A DNA stretch of 64,000 nt from Microbispora sp. NBC_01189 (GTDB taxonomy: Bacteria; Actinomycetota; Actinomycetes; Streptosporangiales; Streptosporangiaceae). The notes under the pieces are model-generated. The model was given only the letters and a program-made list of their open reading frames with translations, was not told the origin of the DNA and did no database searches. The stretch lies in NCBI RefSeq assembly GCF_036010665.1, contig NZ_CP108581.1, positions 3,949,501-4,013,500 of the forward strand, in the 5' to 3' direction. The translations under genes and the position numbers were made by a program. Position 1 is the stretch's first letter. Every line of letters begins with the position of its first letter. Shown here in pieces: positions 36,025 to 45,480 of the stretch.

Positions 36025-36798
36025 GTGGATCACCCTGATCGCCCGCTGTGGCTGCGCATCGTTGAACACTTCCGGCAGCAGATCGCCACGGGTCAACTGC
36101 CTCCGGGCGCACGCCTGCCGTCCCGTCCGGAGATCATGCGCGAGTTCGGTGTGTCGGATGCGGTCGCCAAGCAGGCCGCCCGGGTGCTGATCTCTGAGGG
36201 TCTGGCCGTGGCCAGGCCTGGTTCCGGCACGTATGTACGTGGCAAGCCCGAGCTGCAACGTCTGGTACGGGCTTGGTATCGAGGCAATCGCTCCGGAAGC
36301 CCCTTCGCTGGTGAGATGGAAGCCCAGGGTCGCCGGGCCGCATGGGACTACACCTCGCGCACCACGCAGGCACCCACCTCGATCCGGGAACGGCTGCGCT
36401 TGAGCGAACCGGCCGGGGACGTGCCCGATGTGCTCCGCACCGACTACGTCTTCTCCGCAGACGGGCACCCGGTCATGCTCTCCACGAGTTGGGAGCCGCT
36501 CGACATCACCAGGGGCACGCCAGTCGTCATGCCGGAGGAGGGTCCGCACGCGGGGCGCGGCGTGGCCGAGCGGATGCTCGTCATCGGTCATCCCGTCGAC
36601 GACTGGAGAGAGACCGTCGGAGCGCGATTGGGGACTGCGGAGGAGTGCGCGAAGCTCGCTCACCCGCAGGGGTCTGTCATGCTGACGATCGAGCGGGTTT
36701 ACGAATCGCGTGGCCGGGCGGTCGAGACGGCCGACATCGTCTTGCCGGCGGATCTGTATCTGCTGGAATACTCCGCCCGGATGGGCGCGGTGAAGTGA
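36025..36798 (+). CDS. GntR-family transcriptional regulator with UTRA domain
   Basis: From the GTG at 36025 the protein has 257 residues. The N-terminal winged helix (LWLRIVEHFRQQIATGQLPP, then RLPSRPEIMREFGVSDAVAK and GSGTYVRGK) is a GntR DNA-binding domain. The rest is a UTRA ligand-binding domain (RTDYVFSADGHPVMLSTSWE, LTIERVYESRGRAVETADIV) as in the HutC subfamily. No strong ribosome-binding site precedes the GTG and the frame is open upstream, so the start is not certain. The ligand is unknown. It may control the divergent ATP-binding gene. Confidence -1.
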   Translation: MDHPDRPLWLRIVEHFRQQIATGQLPPGARLPSRPEIMREFGVSDAVAKQAARVLISEGLAVARPGSGTYVRGKPELQRLVRAWYRGNRSGSPFAGEMEAQGRRAAWDYTSRTTQAPTSIRERLRLSEPAGDVPDVLRTDYVFSADGHPVMLSTSWEPLDITRGTPVVMPEEGPHAGRGVAERMLVIGHPVDDWRETVGARLGTAEECAKLAHPQGSVMLTIERVYESRGRAVETADIVLPADLYLLEYSARMGAVK

Positions 36799-36901
36799 TT
36801 CGCCGGCCCGGCTGGCAGCGTCGTGCACAGGCTGTGGACAAAAACCGATGGATTACTTTCGCGCGTGATGGGGAAAGGCCAGTGCCCCGTACGCTGGCGG
36901 T

Positions 36902-37252
36902 GTGATCGTGGGCATCGGGGTGGACGTAGTCGAGGTCGCGCGGCTGCGCGCGGCGCTGGAGCGCACGCCCGGTCTGCGACGACGCCTGTTCACCGAGGCC
37001 GAGGCGGCGCTGTCGCCGGAGTCGCTGGCGGCGCGGTTCGCCGCCAAGGAGGCGGTGGCCAAGGCCCTCGGAGCCCCGCCGGGCCTGAGCCACCTCGACG
37101 CGGAGGTGGTGCGCGGCGGGCACGGCCGTCCCGAGGTGCGGGTCACCGGCAGGGCCGCGGAGGTGGCGCGGGGCCTCGGCGTGCGCCGGTGGCACGTCTC
37201 CCTGTCACACGACGGCGGCATCGCCGTCGCCTACGTGATCGCCGAGTCCTGA
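36902..37252 (+). CDS. acpS: Holo-[acyl-carrier-protein] synthase
   Basis: AcpS transfers 4'-phosphopantetheine from CoA to acyl carrier protein. The 116-residue protein has the conserved [15 protein letters not shown] start, with its metal-binding Asp, and [13 protein letters not shown], with the catalytic Glu-Lys region, followed by [16 protein letters not shown]. It marks the return to housekeeping genes after the island and is followed by nnr and alr as in other actinomycetes. Confidence -1.
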   Translation: MIVGIGVDVVEVARLRAALERTPGLRRRLFTEAEAALSPESLAARFAAKEAVAKALGAPPGLSHLDAEVVRGGHGRPEVRVTGRAAEVARGLGVRRWHVSLSHDGGIAVAYVIAES

Positions 37253-37397
37253 TGCCTCCGAATCGCCGGATTCCGACATCTCCGCGTCCTGAGGCCGCCA
37301 AGCGCTGACAGGCCGTCGGGCGCTGACACGGCGTCTTCCGGGCGACCGGTGGGCGCGGTGATCGCGATCGCCGTGGCGGGAGGCTACGGTCGGACGC

Positions 37398-38942
37398 ATG
37401 CGGACCGCCTACACCTCCGACCAGATCCGGACCGCCGAGACGGCGCTGATGGCGAGGCTCCCCGAGGGGACCCTGATGAGCCGGGCCGCCGCCGGGCTCG
37501 CCATGGTCTGCGCGAACCTGCTCAAAGGCGTGCGCGGCCGGGTGTACGGCTCCCACGTGGCGCTGCTGGTCGGCGGCGGCGACAACGGCGGCGACACCCT
37601 GTACGCCGGGGCCCTCCTGGCCCGCAGGGGAGCCCGGGTGGAGGCCGTGCTGGCCGGTTCACGCGGCCACGAGGGCGGCCTGGCCGCGCTGCTCGCGGCC
37701 GGTGGACGGGCGGGCCCCTTCGATCCCCATAAAGCCGCCGACCTGCTCGCGCGGGCCGACGTGGTGCTCGACGGCCTCGTCGGCATCGGGGGCGGCGGAG
37801 CGCTGCGGGAGCCGTACGGCACGCTCGCGGAGCTGACCGCCGGGGCCGCGGGTCTCGTCGTGGCGGTCGACGTGCCGAGCGGGGTGGACGCGAGCAGCGG
37901 GCGGGTCGAGGGGCCGGCGGTCCGCGCTCACCTGACGGTGACGTTCGGGGCCTACAAGGCCGGTCTGCTCGTCGATCCGGGAGCCTCCCACGCGGGATCG
38001 GTCGAGCTGGTGGACATCGGCCTCGGGCCGCACCTGCCGGACCCCGAGGTGACCGCGCCGACCGGCGACGACGTGGCCGGTCTGCTGCCCCGGCCGGGCG
38101 CCGACAGCGACAAGTACCGCCGGGGGGTCGTCGGGATCGCCGCGGGCAGCGACAGGTACACGGGAGCCGCCGTGCTCTCGGTCGGCGGCGCGGTGCGCGC
38201 CGGGGCGGGCATGGTCCGCTTCGCGAGCGCTTCCGAGCCGGTGCGGCTGGTCAGGGCCCGCTGGCCCGAGGCGGTCACGACCGTGCTCGACCCGTCGTCG
38301 TCCCCCGACAGCCTGCTGGAGGAGGTCGGGCGGGTGCAGGCGTGGGTGCTCGGGCCCGGGCTCGGCACCGGCCCGGAGGCGCACGCGGTGGCCCGCGCCG
38401 TGCTTTCGGCCGACGTGCCCGTGCTGGTGGACGCCGACGGGCTCACTCTGGTCGCCAAGGACCGGACGCTGCTGCGCAGGTCCCCTCCCACCGTGCTCAC
38501 GCCGCACGCGGGCGAGCTGTCGCGGCTGCTCGGCGTGCCCAGAGAGCAGATCGAGGCGGCCAGGCTCGGCCATGTGCGGCGGGCCGCCAAGGAGCTGGGG
38601 GCGACGGTGCTGCTGAAGGGCTCGACCACCCTCGTCGCGGAGGAGCACCGGCCGGTGCGGGTCAACACCACCGGGACGCCCTGGCTCGCCACGGGCGGCA
38701 CGGGCGACGTCCTGTCCGGGATCACGGGCGCCCTGCTCGCCGCCGGCCTGTCCGGCTACGACGCGGCCTCGTGCGCCGCGTACGTCCACGGCCTGGCCGC
38801 GCGGATCGCCGCCAGGGGCGGTGGCGAAAGCAGAAGAGACGCCGAGGCCGGGTATGGGGCCGGTGATGGGGGCCGCGGGGAGGCCCCGATCGCGGCCCTC
38901 GACGTCGCCGAGGCGATCCCGGCGGCCCTGCGCATGCTCTGA
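37398..38942 (+). CDS. nnr: Bifunctional NAD(P)H-hydrate epimerase/dehydratase
   Basis: The protein repairs damaged NADHX and NADPHX. The N-terminal YjeF domain (about 1-210) is the epimerase with LLVGGGDNGGDTLYAG and VDVPSGVDASSG. The C-terminal domain (about 220-514) is the ADP/ATP-dependent dehydratase of the ribokinase-like fold, with VLGPGLG, LTPHAGELSRLLG and ATGGTGDVLSGI. Length 514 is normal. A short Gly/Arg/Asp-rich insertion lies near residue 480. It precedes alr by about 50 bp. Confidence -1.
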   Translation: MRTAYTSDQIRTAETALMARLPEGTLMSRAAAGLAMVCANLLKGVRGRVYGSHVALLVGGGDNGGDTLYAGALLARRGARVEAVLAGSRGHEGGLAALLAAGGRAGPFDPHKAADLLARADVVLDGLVGIGGGGALREPYGTLAELTAGAAGLVVAVDVPSGVDASSGRVEGPAVRAHLTVTFGAYKAGLLVDPGASHAGSVELVDIGLGPHLPDPEVTAPTGDDVAGLLPRPGADSDKYRRGVVGIAAGSDRYTGAAVLSVGGAVRAGAGMVRFASASEPVRLVRARWPEAVTTVLDPSSSPDSLLEEVGRVQAWVLGPGLGTGPEAHAVARAVLSADVPVLVDADGLTLVAKDRTLLRRSPPTVLTPHAGELSRLLGVPREQIEAARLGHVRRAAKELGATVLLKGSTTLVAEEHRPVRVNTTGTPWLATGGTGDVLSGITGALLAAGLSGYDAASCAAYVHGLAARIAARGGGESRRDAEAGYGAGDGGRGEAPIAALDVAEAIPAALRML

Positions 38943-38994
38943 CGTGCGGCGTCTATGGGCGCATCCACCCGGGTCCACCTGACACACTGGGAAA

Positions 38995-40140
38995 GTGAGC
39001 TTCTCGACGGCGGGCGCGGCCACCCCGGCTGAGGCACGGGTGGACCTGTCCGCGATCAGGGACAACGTGCGGCTGCTGGCCGGGCGTGCGGGCGGCGCCG
39101 AGATGATGGCCGTGGTCAAGGCCGACGCGTACGGGCACGGCCTGGTGCCGGTGGCGAACGCGTGCCTGGAGGCGGGCGCGGCCCGGCTCGGCACCGCCTT
39201 CGTACGCGAGGCGCTGGCCCTGCGCGATGCGGGGATCACGGCGCCGGTCATGTCGTGGCTCATCACGCCGGGCGAGCCGCTGGACGCCGCGCTGCTCGCG
39301 GACGTCGACCTGTCCGCCGGCGCCCCCTGGGTCGTGGACGAGATCGTCGCGGCCGCCGGCCGGACCGGGCGCACCGCCCGGGTCCACCTGAAGATCGACA
39401 CCGGCATCTCGCGGGGCGGCGCCACCGTCGCCGACTGGCCGTCGCTGGTCGAGCACGCCCTCGCCGCGCGGGCGACCGGCGCCGTCGACATCGTGGGCAT
39501 CTGGTCGCACCTCGCGTGCGCCGACATCCCGGGCCATCCCTCCATCGAGGCCCAGCTCGCCGCGTTCGACGAGGCGCTCGCCGTCGCGGACAAGGCCGGG
39601 GTGCCGAGCGACGCCGTCCGGCACATCGCCAACTCCGCCGCGACCGTCACGCTGCCGCAGGCGAGGTACGACATGGTCCGCCCCGGCATCGCGATCTACG
39701 GGCTGAGCCCGGTCCCCGAGCTCGGCGACTTCGGGCTCCGGCCCGCGATGACCCTGACCGCCAGGCTCGCGAGCGTGAAGCGGGTCGCCCCCGGGACGGG
39801 CGTGTCGTACGGGCACCTGTACGTCACCGACCGGCAAACGACGCTTGGCCTCGTTCCTCTCGGGTATGCGGACGGCATCCTGCGAAACGGGACCAATCGG
39901 GCGGAGGTGCTGGCGGCGGGCCGGCGGCGGCGGATCGTCGGCCGGGTGTGCATGGACCAGTTCGTCGTCGACCTCGGCGACGACGCGGCGGAATCGGGGG
40001 ACGAGGTGATCCTTTTCGGCCCCGGTGGCCACGGAGAGCCGACCTGTCAGGAGTGGGCGGATTCCCTGGGCACGATTACTCATGAGATCGTGACGAGGAT
40101 CGGATCCCGCGTGCCTCGCGTCCACACGGACGGACGCTGA
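38995..40140 (+). CDS. alr: Alanine racemase
   Basis: A PLP enzyme that makes D-alanine for peptidoglycan. The 381-residue protein has the PLP lysine in MMAVVKADAYGHG, the RPGIAIYG segment and the C-terminal domain with MTLTARLASVKRV and a catalytic Tyr in GVSYGHLY. The GTG at 38995 gives a typical length. It is followed by an alpha/beta hydrolase gene after 25 bp. Confidence -1.
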   Translation: MSFSTAGAATPAEARVDLSAIRDNVRLLAGRAGGAEMMAVVKADAYGHGLVPVANACLEAGAARLGTAFVREALALRDAGITAPVMSWLITPGEPLDAALLADVDLSAGAPWVVDEIVAAAGRTGRTARVHLKIDTGISRGGATVADWPSLVEHALAARATGAVDIVGIWSHLACADIPGHPSIEAQLAAFDEALAVADKAGVPSDAVRHIANSAATVTLPQARYDMVRPGIAIYGLSPVPELGDFGLRPAMTLTARLASVKRVAPGTGVSYGHLYVTDRQTTLGLVPLGYADGILRNGTNRAEVLAAGRRRRIVGRVCMDQFVVDLGDDAAESGDEVILFGPGGHGEPTCQEWADSLGTITHEIVTRIGSRVPRVHTDGR

Positions 40141-40165
40141 GCATGCGGCTGCGAGGAGGGCAGGC

Positions 40166-41218
40166 ATGAGAACACGTCGCAAGGTCGGGATCGCCGGCGC
40201 GGTCTTCGGCGCGGCGTCGGCGGGGGTGGCGGCGGCCACGCTCGCCAAGAGATACGCCGTGGGCCGCATCCGCCTGCGGCCCGACCTGGAGGGGAGCGAG
40301 CCCTTCGGGGAGCTGCGCGGACGGCCGGTGACGCTCACCACCTCCGACGGAGTCCAGATCCACGCCGAGGTCGACGGCGTGGAGGACGCGCCGCTGACCG
40401 TGGTGCTGTGCCACGGCTACTGCCTGTCCTCCGACTCCTGGCACTACCAGCGGCGCGTCCTGCGCGACTCCTACCGTCTGGTGGTGTGGGACCAGCGCTG
40501 CCACGGGCTGTCGGCCCGCGCGCCGTCGAGCGACTGCACGATCGAGCGGCTCGGCGAGGACCTCGCGCTGGTGCTCGACGAGCTCGTCCCCGGGCCCTGC
40601 GTGGTGGTCGGCCACTCGATGGGCGGCATGACGATCATGGCTCTGGCGGAGCGGCGGCCCGAGCTGTTCGGCGACAAGATCCGCGGTGTGTCGCTGATCG
40701 CGACCTCGGCCGGCAAGCTCGCCGAGATCACCCTGGGCCTGCCCGCCCTGGTCTCCAAGGTGGTCAACCTCGCGGTGCCGTCCGCCGTCACGGTCATGCG
40801 CCGGAGCGGCGCGCTCGTCGACCGCGGCCGGGAGGCCGGCACCGACCTGTCGTTCCTCGCGCTGCGCCATCTCGCGTTCGGTGATTCCAAGAGTGTCAGC
40901 CCGACGGTCGTGGACTTCGTCGAGTCGATGATCCGGGCCACTCCCTCCGAGGTGATCGCCGACTTCTACCCGGCGCTCATGTCGCACGACAAGCTGACCG
41001 CGCTCGACGTGCTGAACAAGGTGCCGACCGCCATCATCGTCGGTGAGGGCGACTGGCTGACGCCGCTCGACCACAGCAGGGCGATCGCGGCCGCCGTGCC
41101 CACCGCCCAGCTCACCACCGTGCCGGAGACGTCGCATCTCGTGCAGCTCGAACGGCCCGACGCCGTGAACGAGGCGCTGCGCGAGCTGCTGAAGCGGGCC
41201 GAGAGGGGAAACGCGTGA
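40166..41218 (+). CDS. Alpha/beta hydrolase with N-terminal membrane segment
   Basis: A 350-residue hydrolase. The nucleophile elbow is GHSMGGMT, the oxyanion region is LCHGYCLSSDSW, and the C-terminal part has GEGDWLTP (Asp) and ETSHLVQLE (His). It begins with a hydrophobic stretch (VGIAGAVFGAASAGVAAATL) that may anchor it. Its place between alr and tsaE is conserved in actinomycetes. The substrate is unknown. Its stop overlaps the tsaE GTG. Confidence -1.
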   Translation: MRTRRKVGIAGAVFGAASAGVAAATLAKRYAVGRIRLRPDLEGSEPFGELRGRPVTLTTSDGVQIHAEVDGVEDAPLTVVLCHGYCLSSDSWHYQRRVLRDSYRLVVWDQRCHGLSARAPSSDCTIERLGEDLALVLDELVPGPCVVVGHSMGGMTIMALAERRPELFGDKIRGVSLIATSAGKLAEITLGLPALVSKVVNLAVPSAVTVMRRSGALVDRGREAGTDLSFLALRHLAFGDSKSVSPTVVDFVESMIRATPSEVIADFYPALMSHDKLTALDVLNKVPTAIIVGEGDWLTPLDHSRAIAAAVPTAQLTTVPETSHLVQLERPDAVNEALRELLKRAERGNA

Positions 41219-41766
41219 CCACCGGCGCGTCCCGGGCCGCCGAGTCCGGGACCGCTGGGTCCCAAGCCGCTGAGTCCCAAGCCGAGGAGTTCCGCACCGC
41301 TGAGTTCCGCACCGCTGAGCTTCGGGCCGCGACCGCCGAGGAGATGCGGACGCTGGGCGCGCGGCTTTCCGCGCTGCTGGGGCCGGGAGACCTGGTCATG
41401 CTGAGCGGGCCGCTCGGCGCCGGGAAGACCACCCTGGTGCAGGGCCTCGCCGAGGGACTCAAGGTGCGCGGGCCGATCACCTCCCCCACCTTCGTGATCG
41501 CCAGGGTCCACCCGTCCCTGTCGGGCGGGCCCGCGCTGGTTCACGTGGACGCCTACCGGCTCGGCGGCTGCGTGGAGATGGACGACCTCGATCTCGACGC
41601 CTCGCTGGAGGAGTCGGTCACCGTGGTCGAATGGGGCGAGGGCCTGGTCGAGGGGCTGTCGGAGGACCGCCTGGAGGTCCACATCGAGCGCGGCGCCGAG
41701 GGCGAGGAACGGCTCGTACGGCTGTCGGGCGTGGGCCCGCGGTGGGCCGCCGTCACCCTCGCCTGA
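41215..41766 (+). CDS. tsaE: tRNA t6A biosynthesis ATPase TsaE
   Basis: TsaE is the ATPase of the TsaB-TsaD-TsaE complex that adds threonylcarbamoyl to A37 of ANN-reading tRNAs. Walker A is GPLGAGKTTLVQG, followed by GPITSPTFVIAR and HVDAYRL and a Walker-B-like TVVEWGEG. About 35 N-terminal residues are a repetitive Ala/Glu/Ser extension (EFRTAEFRTAELRAA) encoded by 15-bp tandem repeats near 41260-41330. GTGA overlap with the previous gene indicates coupling. Confidence -1.
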   Translation: MTTGASRAAESGTAGSQAAESQAEEFRTAEFRTAELRAATAEEMRTLGARLSALLGPGDLVMLSGPLGAGKTTLVQGLAEGLKVRGPITSPTFVIARVHPSLSGGPALVHVDAYRLGGCVEMDDLDLDASLEESVTVVEWGEGLVEGLSEDRLEVHIERGAEGEERLVRLSGVGPRWAAVTLA

Positions 41767-41910
41767 GGGCGTTGGCCGTACGCGATTCAGACCGGTCCGC
41801 CGCGCAGTCCTTGACGCCTGTCCGCGTTCCTGTGGATCATCGGGGCACGGAAGATCCTCGGTCATGAATCGGTCTGGATTTTCTGGGTAAGGGACCTGGG
41901 TGGAAGAGGT

Positions 41911-42564
41911 GTGCGGTTGAGCAGGGTCACGCAGGTCGCCGTCGCGGGAGCCCTCCTGGCCGGGGCAATGGGCTGCACCGCGCAGGCCTCGGTGCAGGCC
42001 GAACCGACCATGACGCTGACCCCGGCCCTGCCGACGCCGCTCGTCTCGATCTCGCGCCAGGACATCCGGGTGACGGTCGAGCCGAAGCGGATCACGGGAG
42101 GCGCGACCAGGAGCGTGCGCGTCAGCGCCCGCTGCCCGCTGTCGGAAGGCGGTCCCGAATATCGCGCGACCGCGCGTTCCGACGCGTTCACGGGGCTCGT
42201 CACGCTCGTGCCGCCGCCGGCGAAGTCGGGCACCCCGGCCTCCGCCACGGCCATGCCGCTCGTGACGGGCAGCGCGACCGTACGGGCCGGCGCGAAGGCG
42301 GGCGGCTACCGCGTGCAGGTGCGGTGCGAGGCCACCAACGACGTCGGCGAAGCGTCGTTCCGGATCGTCGCGCCGCAAGGGGAGCCGGACGGCACCGAGG
42401 ACCACACGAGGATTCCCACCCGCGCTCCGCACGCGGGTGGCGGCGGCACGGCCGCCGGGGGCCCCGAGGACGCGTCCGGCCCGCCGGTGGGCGTCACCGT
42501 CGTCGTGCTGCTGGCCGCGCTCGGCGTCGGCGTCGGGGTGGCCCGCAGGCGCTCCGGAGCCTGA
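41911..42564 (+). CDS. Lipoprotein-like surface protein with C-terminal anchor
   Basis: A 217-residue protein. The N-terminal signal ends in a lipobox-like LAGAMGC (Cys22). A beta-rich extracellular part follows (IRVTVEPKRITGGATRSVRV, YRVQVRCEATNDVGEASFRI), then a Gly/Pro-rich stretch and a C-terminal hydrophobic helix with a basic end (VVLLAALGVGVGVARRR). The tail has the layout of a sortase sorting signal but no LPXTG. It lies 2 bp before a sortase gene, which suggests it is its substrate or partner. Function is unknown. Confidence -1.
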   Translation: MRLSRVTQVAVAGALLAGAMGCTAQASVQAEPTMTLTPALPTPLVSISRQDIRVTVEPKRITGGATRSVRVSARCPLSEGGPEYRATARSDAFTGLVTLVPPPAKSGTPASATAMPLVTGSATVRAGAKAGGYRVQVRCEATNDVGEASFRIVAPQGEPDGTEDHTRIPTRAPHAGGGGTAAGGPEDASGPPVGVTVVVLLAALGVGVGVARRRSGA

Positions 42565-42566
42565 CG

Positions 42567-43121
42567 TTGGCGCTGTCCACCCGGGGGGTGATCGTCGCCG
42601 GGGTGGTCACCGGGCTCGTCTTCGCCGTGATCACCGGGGGCGGGAACGCGGGTGACCAGGCGGAGGTCAGAACGTTCGTCGTCCCCAAGCGGATCGACAT
42701 CCCGGCGCTCCGCCTCAAGGCGCCGCTGATGAAGCTCGGCCTCTCCGACGAGGGCGACGTGGAGTTGCCGCCCTTCGACAAGCCGACCACGGCGGGCTGG
42801 TACACCGGCAGCGCCGTGCCGGGCGACCCCGGCGCCTCCGTGATCATCGGCCATGTGGACACCAAGACCGCTCCCGCCGTCTTCTACCACCTGCGCGACC
42901 TGCGCAGGGGAGCGGTCGTGAAGGTGGTGCGCAGCGACGGCAGGACCGCCTCCTACACGGTGGACTCCGTGGAGCGCGTGCCCAAGAACGACTTCCCGGC
43001 CGAGCGCGTCTACACCGAGGACGGCCTGCGTCTGATCACCTGCGGCGGCGACTTCGACTGGAAACAGCACGAATACCGCGACAACGTCATCGTCTACGCC
43101 TCCCTGGCCCGCTCCGCCTGA
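42567..43121 (+). CDS. Sortase (class E/F type)
   Basis: Sortases are membrane-bound transpeptidases that attach proteins to the wall. A TTG at 42567, seven bases after GGAG, gives 184 residues with one N-terminal helix (VIVAGVVTGLVFAVI). The catalytic His is in VIIGHVDT, the Cys in LRLITCGGDF, and the Arg in EYRDNVIVYA. The size and motifs fit the small actinobacterial sortases of class E or F. Together with the previous gene it interrupts the order tsaE-tsaB. Confidence -1.
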   Translation: MALSTRGVIVAGVVTGLVFAVITGGGNAGDQAEVRTFVVPKRIDIPALRLKAPLMKLGLSDEGDVELPPFDKPTTAGWYTGSAVPGDPGASVIIGHVDTKTAPAVFYHLRDLRRGAVVKVVRSDGRTASYTVDSVERVPKNDFPAERVYTEDGLRLITCGGDFDWKQHEYRDNVIVYASLARSA

Positions 43122-43154
43122 CGGTGTCCGGCCGCCTGAGCGGAGCGACTACGC

Positions 43155-43886
43155 TTGACCTTCGTGCTTGTCTTGGCCTTCGACACCGCCACTCCCGCCG
43201 TCACCGCCGCGCTGCACGACGGCGAGCGTGTGGTGGCGGAGTCGACGACGATCGACGCGCGGCGGCACGGGGAGCTTCTCGCGCCCGCCGTCGAGCAGGT
43301 CCTGCGTGAGTCCGGGGCGACGCTCAGGGACGTCACCGCCATCGTCGCGGGGACCGGGCCGGGGCCGTACACCGGTTTGCGGGTCGGCCTGATGACGGCG
43401 ACGGCGCTGGCGCTGACGGCGGGCGTGCCGGCGTTCGGGGTGTGCACGCTCGACGCCCTCGCGTACGCCGCGGAGGAGAGCGGGCCGTTCCTGGTCGCGA
43501 CCGACGCGCGCCGCAAGGAGGTCTTCTGGGCCCGGTACGGCGACCCGCGCACGCGGCTCGACGGGCCGCGCGTGGACCGGCCGCACGACCTGCCCGGCGA
43601 ACTGCCGGTGATCGGCGCGGGCGGCGCCATGTACGCGGACGTCATCGGCGCCGACCGGACACGCGGCCCGCTGCACCCCTCGGCCGGAGCGCTCGCGGCC
43701 CTGGCGGCCGGGCGCCTCGCCACGCTGAGCGAGGCGGAGGCGGCCGAGATCGCCCGCGTGCCCGAGGGGCGGGTCGACTCCGTGGAGAAGGCGCGGGAGC
43801 TGTCCGTGCTCGGGCCGCCGCGGCCGATCTACCTGCGGCGTCCCGACGCGCAGGTGCCCGGGACGCCGAAGAGGGTGACGGCGTGA
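43155..43886 (+). CDS. tsaB: tRNA t6A biosynthesis protein TsaB
   Basis: TsaB is the non-catalytic paralogue of TsaD that holds the t6A complex together. The 243-residue protein begins near VLAFDTATPAVTAAL and has GTGPGPYTGLRVGLM and ATDARRKEVFWARY. A TTG at 43155 and a GTG at 43164 are both possible starts. It is followed by rimI after about 19 bp. Confidence -1.
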   Translation: MTFVLVLAFDTATPAVTAALHDGERVVAESTTIDARRHGELLAPAVEQVLRESGATLRDVTAIVAGTGPGPYTGLRVGLMTATALALTAGVPAFGVCTLDALAYAAEESGPFLVATDARRKEVFWARYGDPRTRLDGPRVDRPHDLPGELPVIGAGGAMYADVIGADRTRGPLHPSAGALAALAAGRLATLSEAEAAEIARVPEGRVDSVEKARELSVLGPPRPIYLRRPDAQVPGTPKRVTA

Positions 43887-43905
43887 CCCGCGCCGGGGAG
43901 GCGCC

Positions 43906-44421
43906 GTGAGGCAGGCGGAGGTCGTCCTGCGTCAGATGACCGCGGCGGACCTGCCCGCGGTCATGGAGATCGAGCGGGCCACGTTCCCGGCGGACGCCTG
44001 GAGCGAGGCCATGCTGCGGGGCGAGTTGCGCGACCAGCCGCGCACCCGGCACTACCTGGTCGCGGAGGTGGACGAGCGGGTCGTGGGGTACGCCGGGCTC
44101 GCGGTGGCGGCGGACCAGGCGGACGTGCAGACGATCGCCGTCCTCGCCGCGCACCGCCGCGCCGGCGTCGGCGCCGCGCTGATGGACGCGCTGCTCGCCG
44201 AGGCGGCACGGCGCGGCGCGACCGCGGTGTTCCTGGAGGTACGCGCGGACAACCCCCCGGCACAGGCGATGTACGAGCGGTTCGGCTTCCGCCGCCTCGG
44301 CCTGCGAAGGCGCTACTACGAGGACGGAACGGACGCCATCACCATGACGAAGGACCTCGGGAGTGAGCGTCCCGACGCTGAGCGTCCCGATGGTGAGCGG
44401 GAAACACAGAAGGAGTCATGA
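43906..44421 (+). CDS. rimI: Ribosomal protein S18 alanine N-acetyltransferase RimI
   Basis: A GNAT-fold acetyltransferase that acts on the N-terminus of S18. The acetyl-CoA loop is [15 protein letters not shown], and [20 protein letters not shown] and [13 protein letters not shown] are characteristic. The normal domain ends at about residue 150. The last ~20 residues are a tandem-like charged tail ([19 protein letters not shown]). The stop overlaps the tsaD ATG. The gene is always near tsaB and tsaD in actinobacteria. Confidence -1.
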   Translation: MRQAEVVLRQMTAADLPAVMEIERATFPADAWSEAMLRGELRDQPRTRHYLVAEVDERVVGYAGLAVAADQADVQTIAVLAAHRRAGVGAALMDALLAEAARRGATAVFLEVRADNPPAQAMYERFGFRRLGLRRRYYEDGTDAITMTKDLGSERPDAERPDGERETQKES

Positions 44422-45455
44422 TGGGGCGCGACGAGCCGATCGTGCTGGGGATCGAGACGTCCTGCGACGAGACGGGCGTGGGCATCGTCCGCGGCCACAC
44501 GCTGCTGGCCAACACCATCGCCTCCAGCATGGACGAGCACGCCCGGTTCGGCGGGGTGGTGCCCGAGGTGGCCTCACGGGCGCACCTGGAGGCGATGACG
44601 CCGACGGTCGAGGGCGCGCTGGCCGCCGCCGGGCTGCGGTTCTCCGACATCGACGCGGTCGCCGTGACGGCGGGCCCGGGCCTCGCGGGCGCGCTGCTCG
44701 TCGGCGTGGCCGCCGCCAAGGCGTACGCGCTGGGCCTCGGCGTTCCGCTCTACGGGGTCAACCACCTCGCCGCGCACGTCGCGGTCGACCAGCTCGAACA
44801 CGGCCCGCTGCCCAAGCCCGCGATCGCGCTGCTGGTGTCGGGCGGGCACTCCTCGTTGCTCCTCGTGCCGGACGTCGCGCAGGACGTGATCTCGCTCGGC
44901 TCCACCGTGGACGACGCGGCGGGCGAGGCGTTCGACAAGGTGGCCCGGGTGCTGGGGCTGCCGTTCCCCGGCGGGCCGCACATCGACCGGGCCGCCCGCG
45001 AGGGCTCGGGCTCGGCGGTGGCCTTCCCGCGCGGCAAGCACGACGACGGCACGCTCGACTTCTCCTTCTCCGGCCTGAAGACGGCCGTGGCCCGGTGGGT
45101 CGAGGCCCGCGAGGCGTCGGGCGAACCGGTGCCGGTGGCCGACGTCGCCGCGTCGTTCCAGGAGGCGGTCGTGGACGTGCTGACCCGCAAGGCGCTGCAG
45201 GCGTGCGCCCGCCACGACGTGAAGGACCTGCTGATCGGTGGTGGCGTGGCGGCCAACTCGCGGCTGCGGGCGTTGGCCCAGGAGCGCTGCGACGCGGCGG
45301 GGGTGCGCCTGCGGGTGCCCCGGCCGGGCCTGTGCACGGACAACGGCGCGATGGTGGCGGCGCTCGGCGCCGACCTGGTCGCGGCCGGGGCCACGCCCTC
45401 GACGCTGCGGATCCCGGCCGACTCGTCCCTCCCGATCACCGTCGTCCACGTCTGA
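44418..45455 (+). CDS. tsaD: tRNA N6-threonylcarbamoyladenosine transferase TsaD
   Basis: TsaD carries out the last step of t6A synthesis. The 345-residue protein starts ATG at 44418, overlapping rim[17 protein letters not shown]-like N-terminus, the metal motif [10 protein letters not shown] (two His), [21 protein letters not shown] and [11 protein letters not shown] are all present. It is the last gene of the cluster before a convergent coiled-coil gene. Confidence -1.
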   Translation: MMGRDEPIVLGIETSCDETGVGIVRGHTLLANTIASSMDEHARFGGVVPEVASRAHLEAMTPTVEGALAAAGLRFSDIDAVAVTAGPGLAGALLVGVAAAKAYALGLGVPLYGVNHLAAHVAVDQLEHGPLPKPAIALLVSGGHSSLLLVPDVAQDVISLGSTVDDAAGEAFDKVARVLGLPFPGGPHIDRAAREGSGSAVAFPRGKHDDGTLDFSFSGLKTAVARWVEAREASGEPVPVADVAASFQEAVVDVLTRKALQACARHDVKDLLIGGGVAANSRLRALAQERCDAAGVRLRVPRPGLCTDNGAMVAALGADLVAAGATPSTLRIPADSSLPITVVHV

Positions 45456-45480
45456 GCATCGGCGGAGTCAGGCGACGGAG

